DNA of 64,000 nucleotides from the NCBI GenBank assembly GCA_017509715.1, contig JAFWOU010000029.1:191838-255837 (forward strand), read 5' to 3'. Numbering within the stretch: position 1 is the first letter of the stretch; each line of letters starts with the position of its first letter. A model generated the notes under the pieces. That model ran no database searches. It was not told where the DNA came from and worked only from the letters and a program-made list of their open reading frames with translations. A program made the position numbers and the translations under genes. This DNA is from Paludibacteraceae bacterium (lineage in GTDB: Bacteria; Bacteroidota; Bacteroidia; Bacteroidales; Paludibacteraceae). Shown piece after piece: positions 9,501 through 16,458 of the stretch.

Positions 9501-9783
9501 AGCGAACGGTGTCTACCTCCCGGATCATGGACAGCGAGTCGGCTATCATGCGCCGTTCGGAATCCGTCAGGTCCTCGAACATGGCATGCACATCGCCCGT
9601 GGTGTTCGGTATGACGCCAAACTCGTCGTTCAGGATCGTCAGTCCCTGACTCATCTCGGAATCCTGAGGCAGGTACTTGGTCATGTCAGAGTTGACATTG
9701 GTATAGAAAATCATCACACCGCTGATGATGGCCAGAAGCAGTGTGGTGTAGAATATTATATAGTGTGTACGTTTACGTATCAT
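6502..9783 (-). CDS. MMPL/RND-superfamily exporter with a large central insertion
   Basis: A 1093-residue inner-membrane protein. One transmembrane segment near residue 10-30 precedes a periplasmic domain, followed by a bundle of about five helices from 150 to 350 (LIILIVMAQSWVESFIILF, LLMLCFMRLRIGMDMGI). A second periplasmic region follows, then a C-terminal bundle from about 930 (LLTIIAIFLIVALSF). This is the two-fold MMPL/SSD-like RND layout of lipid or hydrophobic-compound exporters. The second periplasmic region is unusually long, with Pro/Lys/Val-rich low-complexity stretches (KPKPQAKVKPQVKVKV). ATG 9783 was chosen because a -7 box lies at 9807-9814, inside any longer frame. It stands alone on this strand, divergent from a small membrane protein. 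Substrate unknown. Confidence 0.82.
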   Translation of the reverse strand: MIRKRTHYIIFYTTLLLAIISGVMIFYTNVNSDMTKYLPQDSEMSQGLTILNDEFGVIPNTTGDVHAMFEDLTDSERRMIADSLSMIREVDTVRFQQSTDGHFTLYDMDVSKSVDQKKLGKQIAKRFGHNAVVETSQDGATPPLSVIIIAAALILIILIVMAQSWVESFIILFTSGIAILLNMGTNALLPSVSITTNYIGSILQMVLSLDYCIVLLNRYRQEQRDETSKLDAVMAANKSIRRAFRPIMSSALTTIIGLLMLCFMRLRIGMDMGIVLAKGVVCSLICTFTVLPSMMMLMRNSINSTVKRAPVLPTDRLGRFATSHKIPMAIFATCLFAFSYYFAGKTDIFFCTNGESEIEKVFPQPNPVIILYENEDQEHIIPLAEKLQHVDGVQAIISYPTLLQQHYRADEMVGYIQSMATQYREMMPDTIPLDMLTPRLMQTLYYMHSHRDTAVTMTFPEMINFIETQCLDDPLTRDFITDDMRHQLALLHSLERITPDPQNQVEEVEERVVVAKKPKKKYHSAKEVRPVETDTLTHTTTHSEYIRLTDFLPKLYQTAPSELTAELSRLSNRQQLNRQMTKRELSDFVGSSMAQTKMVFKFAKGKHETMSPLQYVHTLTDDLLQRRMLRAMVSNEQIEALNLRVQLMDLCNQDVAMSPRELSDLLGEFGITGLNADALYAIAYPETQQASPALNLAVADSIAQDSLPTDSVVAPVEVVKPKPQAKVKPQVKVKVNTRPVITKKQPVKTAAEIQQDRQTERILNLLEAKQSFRADEMAEQFAYLGQQIPAEQVSLLYTFYGSMNDSTAADILLTPEVLINYLCDTLANDSRLQLFISDEQRRDISSIKPQLLTRMQQLRGKHHSLMVILTDLPDESARTFASLDVIHEKASKQLPGQHYMIGESAMYREMKAGFGAEMTRISLLTIIAIFLIVALSFRSIIVPIILVVTVMTAVYVNVIFAGLLRGEMLYLAYLIVQSILMGATIDYGILFANYYKEFRRTMLPYEAVKAAYQGSIRTITTSGLIMVVAPGAMALLVDDITISAIVGCLAIGAAMAVLLILIVLPGVLVAFDKLVVRRGQRKEPDPVDPTPNP

Positions 9784-9806
9784 ACGCGTATGCGCAAAAA
9801 TTCGCA

Positions 9807-9837
9807 CAAAATTACAGCTTTTTTTTGATATATGCAA
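9807..9837 (-). promoter_or_regulatory. Promoter of the MMPL/RND exporter
   Basis: On the minus strand TTGCATATATC, an A-tract and then TAATTTTG (9807-9814). TTG is 23 bases before the -7 box, as in most promoters of this window. Confidence 0.7.
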
Positions 9838-9854
9838 ATTTTTTTGTAATTTTG
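9824..9854 (+). promoter_or_regulatory. Promoter of the 194-residue membrane protein
   Basis: TTTG at 9824 and TAATTTTG at 9847-9854 lie back to back with the exporter promoter. The expected start is only a few bases before ATG 9863, so the message has almost no leader. Confidence 0.65.
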
Positions 9855-9862
9855 CACCCGAA

Positions 9863-10447
9863 ATGGAAGAAAACGGACGTTATATTATCCTGATCGTTGG
9901 TGCCGTAGTGCTGATGGGTCTGGTATTAGGTGGGGCATATGTTTGGGAGCAACACCGTCGTGTGACGCGTAGTTCGGCCGTGTTGGAACTGGACGAGATG
10001 TTCGATCAGTCGGCCGTGCAGCCCGGTGATGCAAAACCCGTACAAGACACGATTAAGGTGGAGCAGCCGGCACCTACCCATGCGGATACCCTGGCTATGC
10101 AGCGTCGCGAGATGTCGGCTACTGTACGCGAGGTGCGTCAGCGTGCCGAGCAGGAAGGATTTCGTTGGCAGCAAGCGCTGCAAGCCTATCGTTTTCGTGA
10201 ACCGGCAGAGAACTGCATGACGCGTATGACGGAGGAGAACGGCACGGTGCGTGATTCGCTGGACGAGGTGTATGCGACCCATGTGGGACACGACAGTTTG
10301 ATGCGTACCTACGACCGGGAATTGCTGCGATGGCATGAACGGTTGACGCGCGAGGTGGAGATGTTGCCCACGGCTCGTCAGGCCCTGGAGGCTGAGCAGA
10401 TAACGGAAGCAGAATACCGCATGATAATGAAAGAGTCGACCCGTTAA
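9863..10447 (+). CDS. Small single-pass membrane protein of unknown function
   Basis: 194 residues. A hydrophobic stretch at about 7-27 (YIILIVGAVVLMGLVLGGA) would anchor the protein in the inner membrane, leaving a mostly helical, charged and Glu/Arg-rich domain rich in heptad-like spacing from about 80 to the end. No known motif or catalytic residues were seen. It is transcribed divergently from the MMPL/RND exporter from an overlapping promoter region, so the two may be co-regulated, which is only an inference. The stop codon lies in the loop of a perfect terminator hairpin, so the gene is probably monocistronic. Confidence 0.7.
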   Translation: MEENGRYIILIVGAVVLMGLVLGGAYVWEQHRRVTRSSAVLELDEMFDQSAVQPGDAKPVQDTIKVEQPAPTHADTLAMQRREMSATVREVRQRAEQEGFRWQQALQAYRFREPAENCMTRMTEENGTVRDSLDEVYATHVGHDSLMRTYDRELLRWHERLTREVEMLPTARQALEAEQITEAEYRMIMKESTR

Positions 10448-10460
10448 GGTCGACTCTTTT
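10431..10460 (+). terminator. Intrinsic terminator overlapping the stop codon
   Basis: AAGAGTCGACC (10431-10441) and GGTCGACTCTT (10448-10458) form a perfect 11-bp stem with a 6-base loop that contains the TAA stop, followed by T residues. Confidence 0.85.
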
Positions 10461-10485
10461 GATGTCTGTTATCCCAAAGGATAAA

Positions 10486-11211
10486 TTAGTTGGTCAACAG
10501 GATAAAGTCGCTGTATACATTGCCACGGTTAACCACTTTAACAGTTACTTTCTGAGTCCATTTCGGAACGAAGTTAACATAGCAGTTGCTACCATAACTG
10601 TTGTCATAAACACCCAGATTTCCGTTCTCGTCATAAACGTAGAGATCCAGATCGGTGTCACCGTCGCCGATGATGTATACCTCGCCCAGTTCGTTTCCAC
10701 TGAAGGGGATGTAGTAGAGGTTGTAGCTGTTCGCATTTACACGGTCAACGTACTCGATCGGGCCGAGAGTAGAACCGCGTGTACCCTCTGCTTGAGCAGC
10801 CATTTTCTTCTCAACAGCTTCGATTTGAGCCAGCAGTTGAGCGTCCTCACCTGCGAGTTCTTTAGCCTCAGCCAATAGGTGCTTGGGGCAGAAGCAGTGC
10901 TTGCCTTCCTTCTCGGCTACTTCACCTTGTGCTTCACCTTTTTCACCGATACGATCCTCGGGCATCTCCTGGGTAGGAGTGGAAACGAGAATGTCGGCAG
11001 CCTTGATCAGCAGGCTTGCATCTTCGGTTTGGTGACCATAAGCAGCCATGTCCATAGCCAGGCTGATAGCGTCGATACCTTCCGACGGTTGAGCCTGTAC
11101 CTCTGCCTTGAGAGCAGCATCATTTTCCTCCTGGTTAACGGCTTTGTCGCACTTGTTGCAGGAGATGAACATTGCGCTAAGCGCAACAACAGCAAATAAT
11201 ACTTTTTTCAT
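10486..11211 (-). CDS. Lipoprotein with a C-terminal PPC-like domain
   Basis: 241 residues. The leader MKKVLFAVVALSAMFISC ends in a lipobox with Cys18 as the probable lipid anchor. The middle is acidic and helical with a CFC pair (near residue 109). From about 155 to the end, a beta-rich domain with GDGDTDLDLYVYDENGN and YVNFVPKWTQKVTVKVVNRG strongly resembles bacterial pre-peptidase C-terminal (PPC) domains, which usually accompany secreted proteases. Here the domain is free-standing but lies 42 bases downstream of a caspase-like peptidase gene with no terminator between them, so it may be a partner or substrate-binding subunit. That role is inferred. Confidence 0.75.
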   Translation of the reverse strand: MKKVLFAVVALSAMFISCNKCDKAVNQEENDAALKAEVQAQPSEGIDAISLAMDMAAYGHQTEDASLLIKAADILVSTPTQEMPEDRIGEKGEAQGEVAEKEGKHCFCPKHLLAEAKELAGEDAQLLAQIEAVEKKMAAQAEGTRGSTLGPIEYVDRVNANSYNLYYIPFSGNELGEVYIIGDGDTDLDLYVYDENGNLGVYDNSYGSNCYVNFVPKWTQKVTVKVVNRGNVYSDFILLTN

Positions 11212-11253
11212 TTTCTGTTTTGTTTTAAGTTAATAATAGGGTTGAATATAGCG

Positions 11254-12102
11254 TTAAAAAATAACGTTGTCTCGTTGCTCTTCCGGCATGTCTACCACGG
11301 GTGTTTGGGTGCGTGGCACCACGTTCTTCACAGTAGTGCGGATATGCTGTTGCAGTTGCCGTCCGGTAAGTGATCCCAATTGGCCGGACACTTCAGACAA
11401 GGCATACGTAAGCGAACCCATGCCTCGGTACTCGTAGTTGCACTGGTATGGTTTACAGGCACTTATGCTGACCCACTCAATAGGATAGTCGGTGTGTTTG
11501 CGCGCTACTTTTCCACCCGGGATGACAAAGTTGTCTGACGTGCCACGCACGATCCATCCTTCTTCCTCCTGGCCACGTGTGCCATCGCCGCTATGGCATG
11601 CATCGGCTACCACCACAATTTGTCCTCCTTGCCCCACGCGCTTACGCATGCGGTGCAACCAGCCGTTCAGCCTGTCGTCGGTGATATGACGCTGCCCCTC
11701 GTACTCTCCCTTAAGGTATTGCATAGGAGCGTCGTAGGGTATCCATGCCTCGTCAAAGCCGTCCTCTTCATCGCCGTCTCGATCCGTGATTTGCTGGCCG
11801 TGACCCGAGAAATGGATATAGATAAAATCACCCGGCTGGGCAATGGAAATCATTTTCTCCATCTCGTTGCAAATAGCGGAGTAGGTGGCCTGTTCGTTGC
11901 GAAGATGATAAATATCTTTGGATTTCCAACCGTTCTTGAGCAGCATCTTCTCGACTACGTCGATATCCTTGTCACCATGGATCTGAGCCCAGCCTCCCGA
12001 AGTCGGATAGGCTCCGATACCAATGACCAGCGCACGGCGAACAGCCGCTTGTGGTGCAAGCAAAAACAACAGTAAACAGCCGAGTAGAAATGCCCGTTTC
12101 AT
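11254..12102 (-). CDS. Exported caspase-like cysteine peptidase (C14 family, metacaspase type)
   Basis: 282 residues. A hydrophobic leader (AFLLGCLLLFLLAPQAA) marks export. The caspase fold starts at once with RALVIGIGAYP. The catalytic dyad is His101 in HFSGHGQQ and Cys169 in VADACHSGDG, with GDGDEEDGFDEAWIPYD between them, so the family hallmarks are intact. Metacaspases cleave after Arg or Lys. There is little room for anything but the p20/p10-like core. ATG 12102 was chosen because the longer frame would begin inside the -7 box. It lies after the TPR-CHAT gene on the same strand but has its own promoter, and is followed by the PPC lipoprotein gene. Export is unusual for a prokaryotic caspase homologue next to CHAT. 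Confidence 0.87.
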   Translation of the reverse strand: MKRAFLLGCLLLFLLAPQAAVRRALVIGIGAYPTSGGWAQIHGDKDIDVVEKMLLKNGWKSKDIYHLRNEQATYSAICNEMEKMISIAQPGDFIYIHFSGHGQQITDRDGDEEDGFDEAWIPYDAPMQYLKGEYEGQRHITDDRLNGWLHRMRKRVGQGGQIVVVADACHSGDGTRGQEEEGWIVRGTSDNFVIPGGKVARKHTDYPIEWVSISACKPYQCNYEYRGMGSLTYALSEVSGQLGSLTGRQLQQHIRTTVKNVVPRTQTPVVDMPEEQRDNVIF

Positions 12103-12106
12103 GTCG

Positions 12107-12154
12107 AAATCGATTTTCGGGTGCAAAGTTATAAAAAAAAACGCACAATTGCAA
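12107..12154 (-). promoter_or_regulatory. Promoter of the caspase-like gene with palindrome after the -7 box
   Basis: On the minus strand TTGCAATTGTG, T-tract and TAACTTTG (12124-12131). The palindrome AAATCGATTT (12107-12116) covers the start of transcription and recurs at the same place before the trypsin-like gene at 16282-16293. Confidence 0.65.
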
Positions 12155-12173
12155 ATTTTTTGTGCGTTTTTTT
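12135..12173. terminator. Bidirectional terminator hairpin after the TPR-CHAT gene
   Basis: The arms 12135-12148 (A-run plus CGCACAA) and 12160-12173 (TTGTGCG plus T-run) pair perfectly over 14 bp with an 11-base loop. The hairpin overlaps the upstream part of the caspase promoter. Confidence 0.8.
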
Positions 12174-12215
12174 AGAATTTCACCAATTTAATGTATTTTT
12201 TTTAAGCATAGGCGC

Positions 12216-14852
12216 TTAGTCGATCAGGATAAAGGCTGCCCAATACTCGGGTTCTTCGTATGTGCGCCGTACCGTTTGTTGCGCACGTCGGAATGCTTCG
12301 CGTACAGGCATTCCGGCTACGATATGATGGCGATAGAACTCCGTCATGAGCAGTTGTGTGGCTTGGTCGTTGACGTCCCAGAGGGAGAGGATGACGGTTT
12401 TTGCTCCGGCCATCTTGAGTCCGCGCTGCAGACCCAGTACGCCGTCTGACGATACTACTCCTTGTGCAGTACGGCAAGCGGAAAGTACGGCCAGATGACA
12501 TTGACTCAGGTCCATAAGCGAGAGTTCTTGTGCGGTGAGAATACCATCGTTCTGCACACCGATCTCGCCCTTAGCATCACCACCTCTGGATAGGATCAGT
12601 CCGCAGTAACGCAACGGACTATGCAGGTCCTGTTGCCGGTCTTGCGGTACGCTGTTGGCAAAGCCGTGGGTAGCTACATGCAAGACGTTGCAGGACGTGC
12701 CGCTGAGTTGCGAGAATGCCGCTTCTGTACCCTTATCGCTCGTGAATAATTGTGGACGACGGAGGATCTTTGCAATGGTCTGTACTTCAGCCAGCGATGA
12801 TTGGAGGTAGCGCCATTTGCTCCCATTTGCATAGCGTAGTCCACCGAAGAGGACGGCTCGTTGTCCGTCAGCAGGCTGCGTCTGCAGAGCAAGCTGACGT
12901 GTGGAGGACAGCCGGATGAGCGATAGCCGGTCGCAGATGGGACGGTCTTGCATATCGGGCAGGTACTCGATAGCAGTGTTGTACAGGCTACCTGACGGTG
13001 CAAAGTAGAGGGTGTCTACCGTGCCAACGGCTTCCAGAATAGGTGCCCAAACCAGTTGGAAGGCATCAGGAGAGGTATAGATGTCTCGAGCCGGTAGCGC
13101 ATCCCATTCTCGTTGCTCAAAGAGCGGTACGAGCCGGACGTGTTCCCACTCGGGCTTCATCACGTACGCCACAGTCATCAGGGAGTCTTTCCTGTAACGG
13201 AAAGTAGCAAACTCCACCGCGGCAGTATGAGCTGGCAATGCCTGGTGGATGTCATGATGGTTGATGTCCAGGAAATGAAGGTAGTCGCCTATCTGTCCGC
13301 TTTCAGCTACCAACTGTTGTTCAATCATCTCGGCCTGCAGCTTGAGAACATGGATAGAGTCGGGGGGTAATTGCTCTTGCGCGATGAGTTGCTTGAGGTG
13401 GGTGAGTTGCTCGATGTGTTGGCGCAGCTGTGGTGCCCCTTCCACAACGCGTTGCAGTTCTACTTCCGACTGCAGGAGCAGGCTCTTGCTGAGCAACTGC
13501 ACATCATAGAGCGCATCCGTATATTCCGACTGCTGTTCATTCATCCGAAGCAGAAATGGTTGTATCTCGTTGACATATTGCTGCAGTTTTGCCCAGTAGT
13601 TTTCGCGCTCCTGTGCTGTCATATAGGAGAAGGTGCGTCGAATATTACCGGCCACGGCTTGCTTCATGCGTAGCAGATATTGCTTTGCATGGTCGAAGTC
13701 GCCGTTAAATGCCTGCATGTTGGCCAGCAACTCATATGTCTCGGCCATGCGATAGCTATCTTCGTCGTATATTTCCTGAGCTAAGTCGACAGCCCGTTGA
13801 GCCGATTCGGTGGCAGCCTGATAATTGTCGTTATGATAGTGTGCGATAGCCATGTAGTAGTAGCATTCTACGGCTTCTACCGAGGCCGGTGTCTTGGGCA
13901 AATGTTCCAGCGCGGCTTGGTAGGCTGCTACCGACTCCTCATAACGATGTAGGTAGATGTAACACGTCCCGAGATGTTGGTATAGTTCCGCTATTGTAGC
14001 ATGATCGACAGGATCCTCTGCCAGCAGTTCGGCGATGAATAACCGGCTCTGAACGGCCGACTCTTCATGATTCCCTTCTGCTGCCATCTTGACAATAACG
14101 GCACGACGCTTCATGCGCGCGAGCATCGGATCATCATCGTTTTCTGGATCGTTGCGGTACTCTTGCTCCACTTCGGCCAACATCTGTTCCCAGAATGCGG
14201 CTTTCTCTTCGTTGAACAACCGGTATCGGTATAATGTAGCAACAGCTTGTGCTACGGATAGCATACGCTGGTGGCTGTTGGGTGTGTCCAGGTCATAATA
14301 CCTGCTAAATGCTTCCTCGTATGATTCTACAGCGGCATTATATCGCTCATTGGCTACGCATAGTTCGGCAAAAGTATACGCAATATCGGCTAGGTGCTTG
14401 AGCGAGTCGGGGCTGTGCAACTGCTCATTATACGTGTATGCCAATACGATGGATTCTTCGGCCTTGGGTAGTTCATGAAGCATCAGATACGCAGTAGCCA
14501 GAGCAATATGTTCGCCGATGAAGACCTTGACTTCGCCTCCCTTCAGCGCATAGTCGATGACTTGCGTGGAGTAAGAAATTGCTTCTTCGGCACGGTTGTT
14601 GGCCCGGCTATCCATAGCGCGAAAGGAGTAGCATTGTGCCATCGTAGAATAGGCTTGACGTTGCCAGCTCGGCTTTTGGTCTGTCAGATTAATCACCTCC
14701 TGTAGTTGATCTATGGCATCAGCGTATCGATGCTGATGGATCATGTCATAGGATAGGCGTATGCGTTCTAAAAACTCCTGCTCTGAGAGCGATTGCGCGC
14801 TGACTATCAGGGTTGATAGCAGCGCGCAAAGAATAATAAAATATCGTTTCAT
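12216..14852 (-). CDS. Exported TPR-CHAT protein, caspase-fold protease
   Basis: 878 residues with signal peptide MKRYFIILCALLSTLIVSAQ. About residues 30-420 are tetratricopeptide-like helical repeats (for example IYLHRYEESVAAYQAALEHLP), then a helical linker, then a CHAT domain from about 560. The catalytic His729 (HVATHGF) and Cys793 (VLSACRTAQG) are both present, and the family ending WAAFILID is intact. CHAT proteases are caspase relatives whose TPRs usually sense or bind partners. There is no C-terminal membrane anchor. The gene starts 21 bases after the trypsin-like protease gene, so the two form an operon. Signal peptide plus active residues suggest a periplasmic or surface protease, unlike the cytoplasmic CHAT enzymes of CRISPR-linked systems. 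Confidence 0.87.
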   Translation of the reverse strand: MKRYFIILCALLSTLIVSAQSLSEQEFLERIRLSYDMIHQHRYADAIDQLQEVINLTDQKPSWQRQAYSTMAQCYSFRAMDSRANNRAEEAISYSTQVIDYALKGGEVKVFIGEHIALATAYLMLHELPKAEESIVLAYTYNEQLHSPDSLKHLADIAYTFAELCVANERYNAAVESYEEAFSRYYDLDTPNSHQRMLSVAQAVATLYRYRLFNEEKAAFWEQMLAEVEQEYRNDPENDDDPMLARMKRRAVIVKMAAEGNHEESAVQSRLFIAELLAEDPVDHATIAELYQHLGTCYIYLHRYEESVAAYQAALEHLPKTPASVEAVECYYYMAIAHYHNDNYQAATESAQRAVDLAQEIYDEDSYRMAETYELLANMQAFNGDFDHAKQYLLRMKQAVAGNIRRTFSYMTAQERENYWAKLQQYVNEIQPFLLRMNEQQSEYTDALYDVQLLSKSLLLQSEVELQRVVEGAPQLRQHIEQLTHLKQLIAQEQLPPDSIHVLKLQAEMIEQQLVAESGQIGDYLHFLDINHHDIHQALPAHTAAVEFATFRYRKDSLMTVAYVMKPEWEHVRLVPLFEQREWDALPARDIYTSPDAFQLVWAPILEAVGTVDTLYFAPSGSLYNTAIEYLPDMQDRPICDRLSLIRLSSTRQLALQTQPADGQRAVLFGGLRYANGSKWRYLQSSLAEVQTIAKILRRPQLFTSDKGTEAAFSQLSGTSCNVLHVATHGFANSVPQDRQQDLHSPLRYCGLILSRGGDAKGEIGVQNDGILTAQELSLMDLSQCHLAVLSACRTAQGVVSSDGVLGLQRGLKMAGAKTVILSLWDVNDQATQLLMTEFYRHHIVAGMPVREAFRRAQQTVRRTYEEPEYWAAFILID

Positions 14853-14873
14853 ACTCGGTTGTTTGCGAGGGTG

Positions 14874-16280
14874 TTACATCTTGTAGTGGAAGTGTCCTTC
14901 CTTGTCTGCGAAGAAGTAAGCATCTCCGGCTATCTTGATGCGATAGACATCAAAGTCGGTCTCGCTAAGCCGTTGACGCAGTTCGGAAGGTATCTCGCCG
15001 TAGAATTTATAGCCCTTTTCGTAGCAAGCTACCAATCCGTCTTCCGTCACGCATGCGGCCCAGAGCATACCGTATTCGGCTGCTCCCTCTTTGAGCCAAG
15101 CCGTGATATTGGCATCCGAGGATGCGTAGTGCTCAGTGGTGATGACGATCCAGTCACCCGAGTCGTTGAACGTGACGGATGTCACTTCCTCGTTACGTGC
15201 GTTGTAGTCGCGAATCTTGTCTTCCAGCGATTTCGGGATGCCCGACCAGCGAAAGCCGTTGTTGCCGTAGAGTACGATCCAGTTGCCATTCTCGGTGAGC
15301 TGAACATCGGTGATGTATTTATCGTCTTTGTTCAGTTCGGTCAGGGCCGTGGAGAGCAACTCCGGCAGTCCGAATCCTGCCCATCCGTTGCGTCCGTGGA
15401 TAGCCAGGTCGCCGTTGGTCTTGGTCAGCGCTACGTTGCGACATTCGCCCCACTTCGTGATCTGTTCGCGGATATACGCACGCGATCCGCTACCGACAGA
15501 ACTGAAGCCTGTACCGGATTGCGGTGTGGTCTGAGGCGTAGGAGTGGTCTGCTCCGATGGCGTGGTGTTGGAGGTGAACGGATTACGCCAGTATCCAGTA
15601 GAGCACTCTATATAGCATACCAACTCTTTGACACGCTTCACCTTCTCCGGAAGGCTGAGCGAATGCAATTCGTTCTCAGTCGGCAGGATATCTACCGAAC
15701 CCAGAGCACGGCGCACCAGGGTAGCCAGGTAGGACGTCTTGACGGCATAGTTGGCGTTCTCGGCACGTGTATGCATGGCGCACACGATACCTACTACATT
15801 ACCATGGTCGTCAAACATCGGTCCTCCGCTGTTACCCGGCTGGATAGGAGCGGATATCTGATAGAGCGACTGATCACCCTGATAGCCCGAGTGAGAAGAG
15901 ATGATACCCGTCGTGAGTTTGATCTCATCGCCCATCGTGTCGGTCAGGGGATAGCCCAGTACGAATACCGACTCGCCTACATCGGCCAGCGACGTCTTCA
16001 CAGCATAGGGGAGTTTGCCAAAACCCGGGAACGATGGGGCTGTGATATGGATCAGCGCCAGGTCGTGCTCTTGGTCCACAGCTACCACTTCGGCATCATA
16101 CTCAAAGAGGCGTCCACCACGCTGGAACTTACAGACAATGCTGTTGGCTTCGTCCACGACATGGTTGTTTGTCACTACATAGCCGTCATTCAGCGCCCAA
16201 CCGGTACCCGTCCAATCGGTTGCCATGACGCAGATACTCCATCCTAAAAAGGCTAAAAGAATAAAAAGTTGCTTTTTCAT
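14874..16280 (-). CDS. Exported trypsin-like serine protease with C-terminal repeats
   Basis: 468 residues. After the signal peptide (MKKQLFILLAFLGWSICVMA) comes a chymotrypsin-fold domain with a complete triad: His40 in VTNNHVV, Asp73 in QEHDLALI and Ser151 in QPGNSGGPMF. No PDZ domain follows, unlike DegP. A Thr/Pro/Ser linker near 225-245 leads to two or three beta-rich units of about 60 residues containing ITDVQLTENGNWIVLYGN and VTSVTFNDSGDWIVITT, probably a protein-binding module. Bases upstream of ATG 16280 include the -7 box, which excludes the long open frame extending to 16520. It is the first gene of the protease-CHAT operon. Confidence 0.87.
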   Translation of the reverse strand: MKKQLFILLAFLGWSICVMATDWTGTGWALNDGYVVTNNHVVDEANSIVCKFQRGGRLFEYDAEVVAVDQEHDLALIHITAPSFPGFGKLPYAVKTSLADVGESVFVLGYPLTDTMGDEIKLTTGIISSHSGYQGDQSLYQISAPIQPGNSGGPMFDDHGNVVGIVCAMHTRAENANYAVKTSYLATLVRRALGSVDILPTENELHSLSLPEKVKRVKELVCYIECSTGYWRNPFTSNTTPSEQTTPTPQTTPQSGTGFSSVGSGSRAYIREQITKWGECRNVALTKTNGDLAIHGRNGWAGFGLPELLSTALTELNKDDKYITDVQLTENGNWIVLYGNNGFRWSGIPKSLEDKIRDYNARNEEVTSVTFNDSGDWIVITTEHYASSDANITAWLKEGAAEYGMLWAACVTEDGLVACYEKGYKFYGEIPSELRQRLSETDFDVYRIKIAGDAYFFADKEGHFHYKM

Positions 16281-16281
16281 A

Positions 16282-16329
16282 AAAATCGATTTTGGGTACA
16301 AAATTAGTAAAATTAATCGAAAATCGAAA
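16282..16329 (-). promoter_or_regulatory. Promoter of the protease-CHAT operon with AAAATCGATTTT palindrome
   Basis: The minus-strand -7 box TAATTTTG is at 16299-16306; the -33 element is weak (TTT instead of TTG). A perfect 12-base palindrome (16282-16293) lies 5 bases downstream of the box. Confidence 0.6.
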
Positions 16330-16399
16330 ATAAAAAATATTAATTTCGTCCCGAATAGGCAAAAAAAGGCTGATTTTTTGCTTTTTCGCGCGTGCGGAC

Positions 16400-16430
16400 T
16401 TGCGTATATGAAAAAAAAGTTGTAAATTTG
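16400..16430 (+). promoter_or_regulatory. Promoter of the DUF349 gene
   Basis: TTGCGTATATG, an A-tract, then TAAATTTG at 16423-16430, with TTG 23 bases before the box. Confidence 0.7.
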
Positions 16431-16458
16431 CACGATTTTTTTTAACGCGTTACTAATT

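Noticed and set aside
14859..16247. Plus-strand open frame of 462 codons across the trypsin-like gene
   Set aside because: Shadow; lacks any family motif.
10486..16280. Protease module considered as a classical cytoplasmic anti-phage system
   Set aside because: All four proteins carry export signals, and no nuclease, effector or sensor of a known defence system is present.
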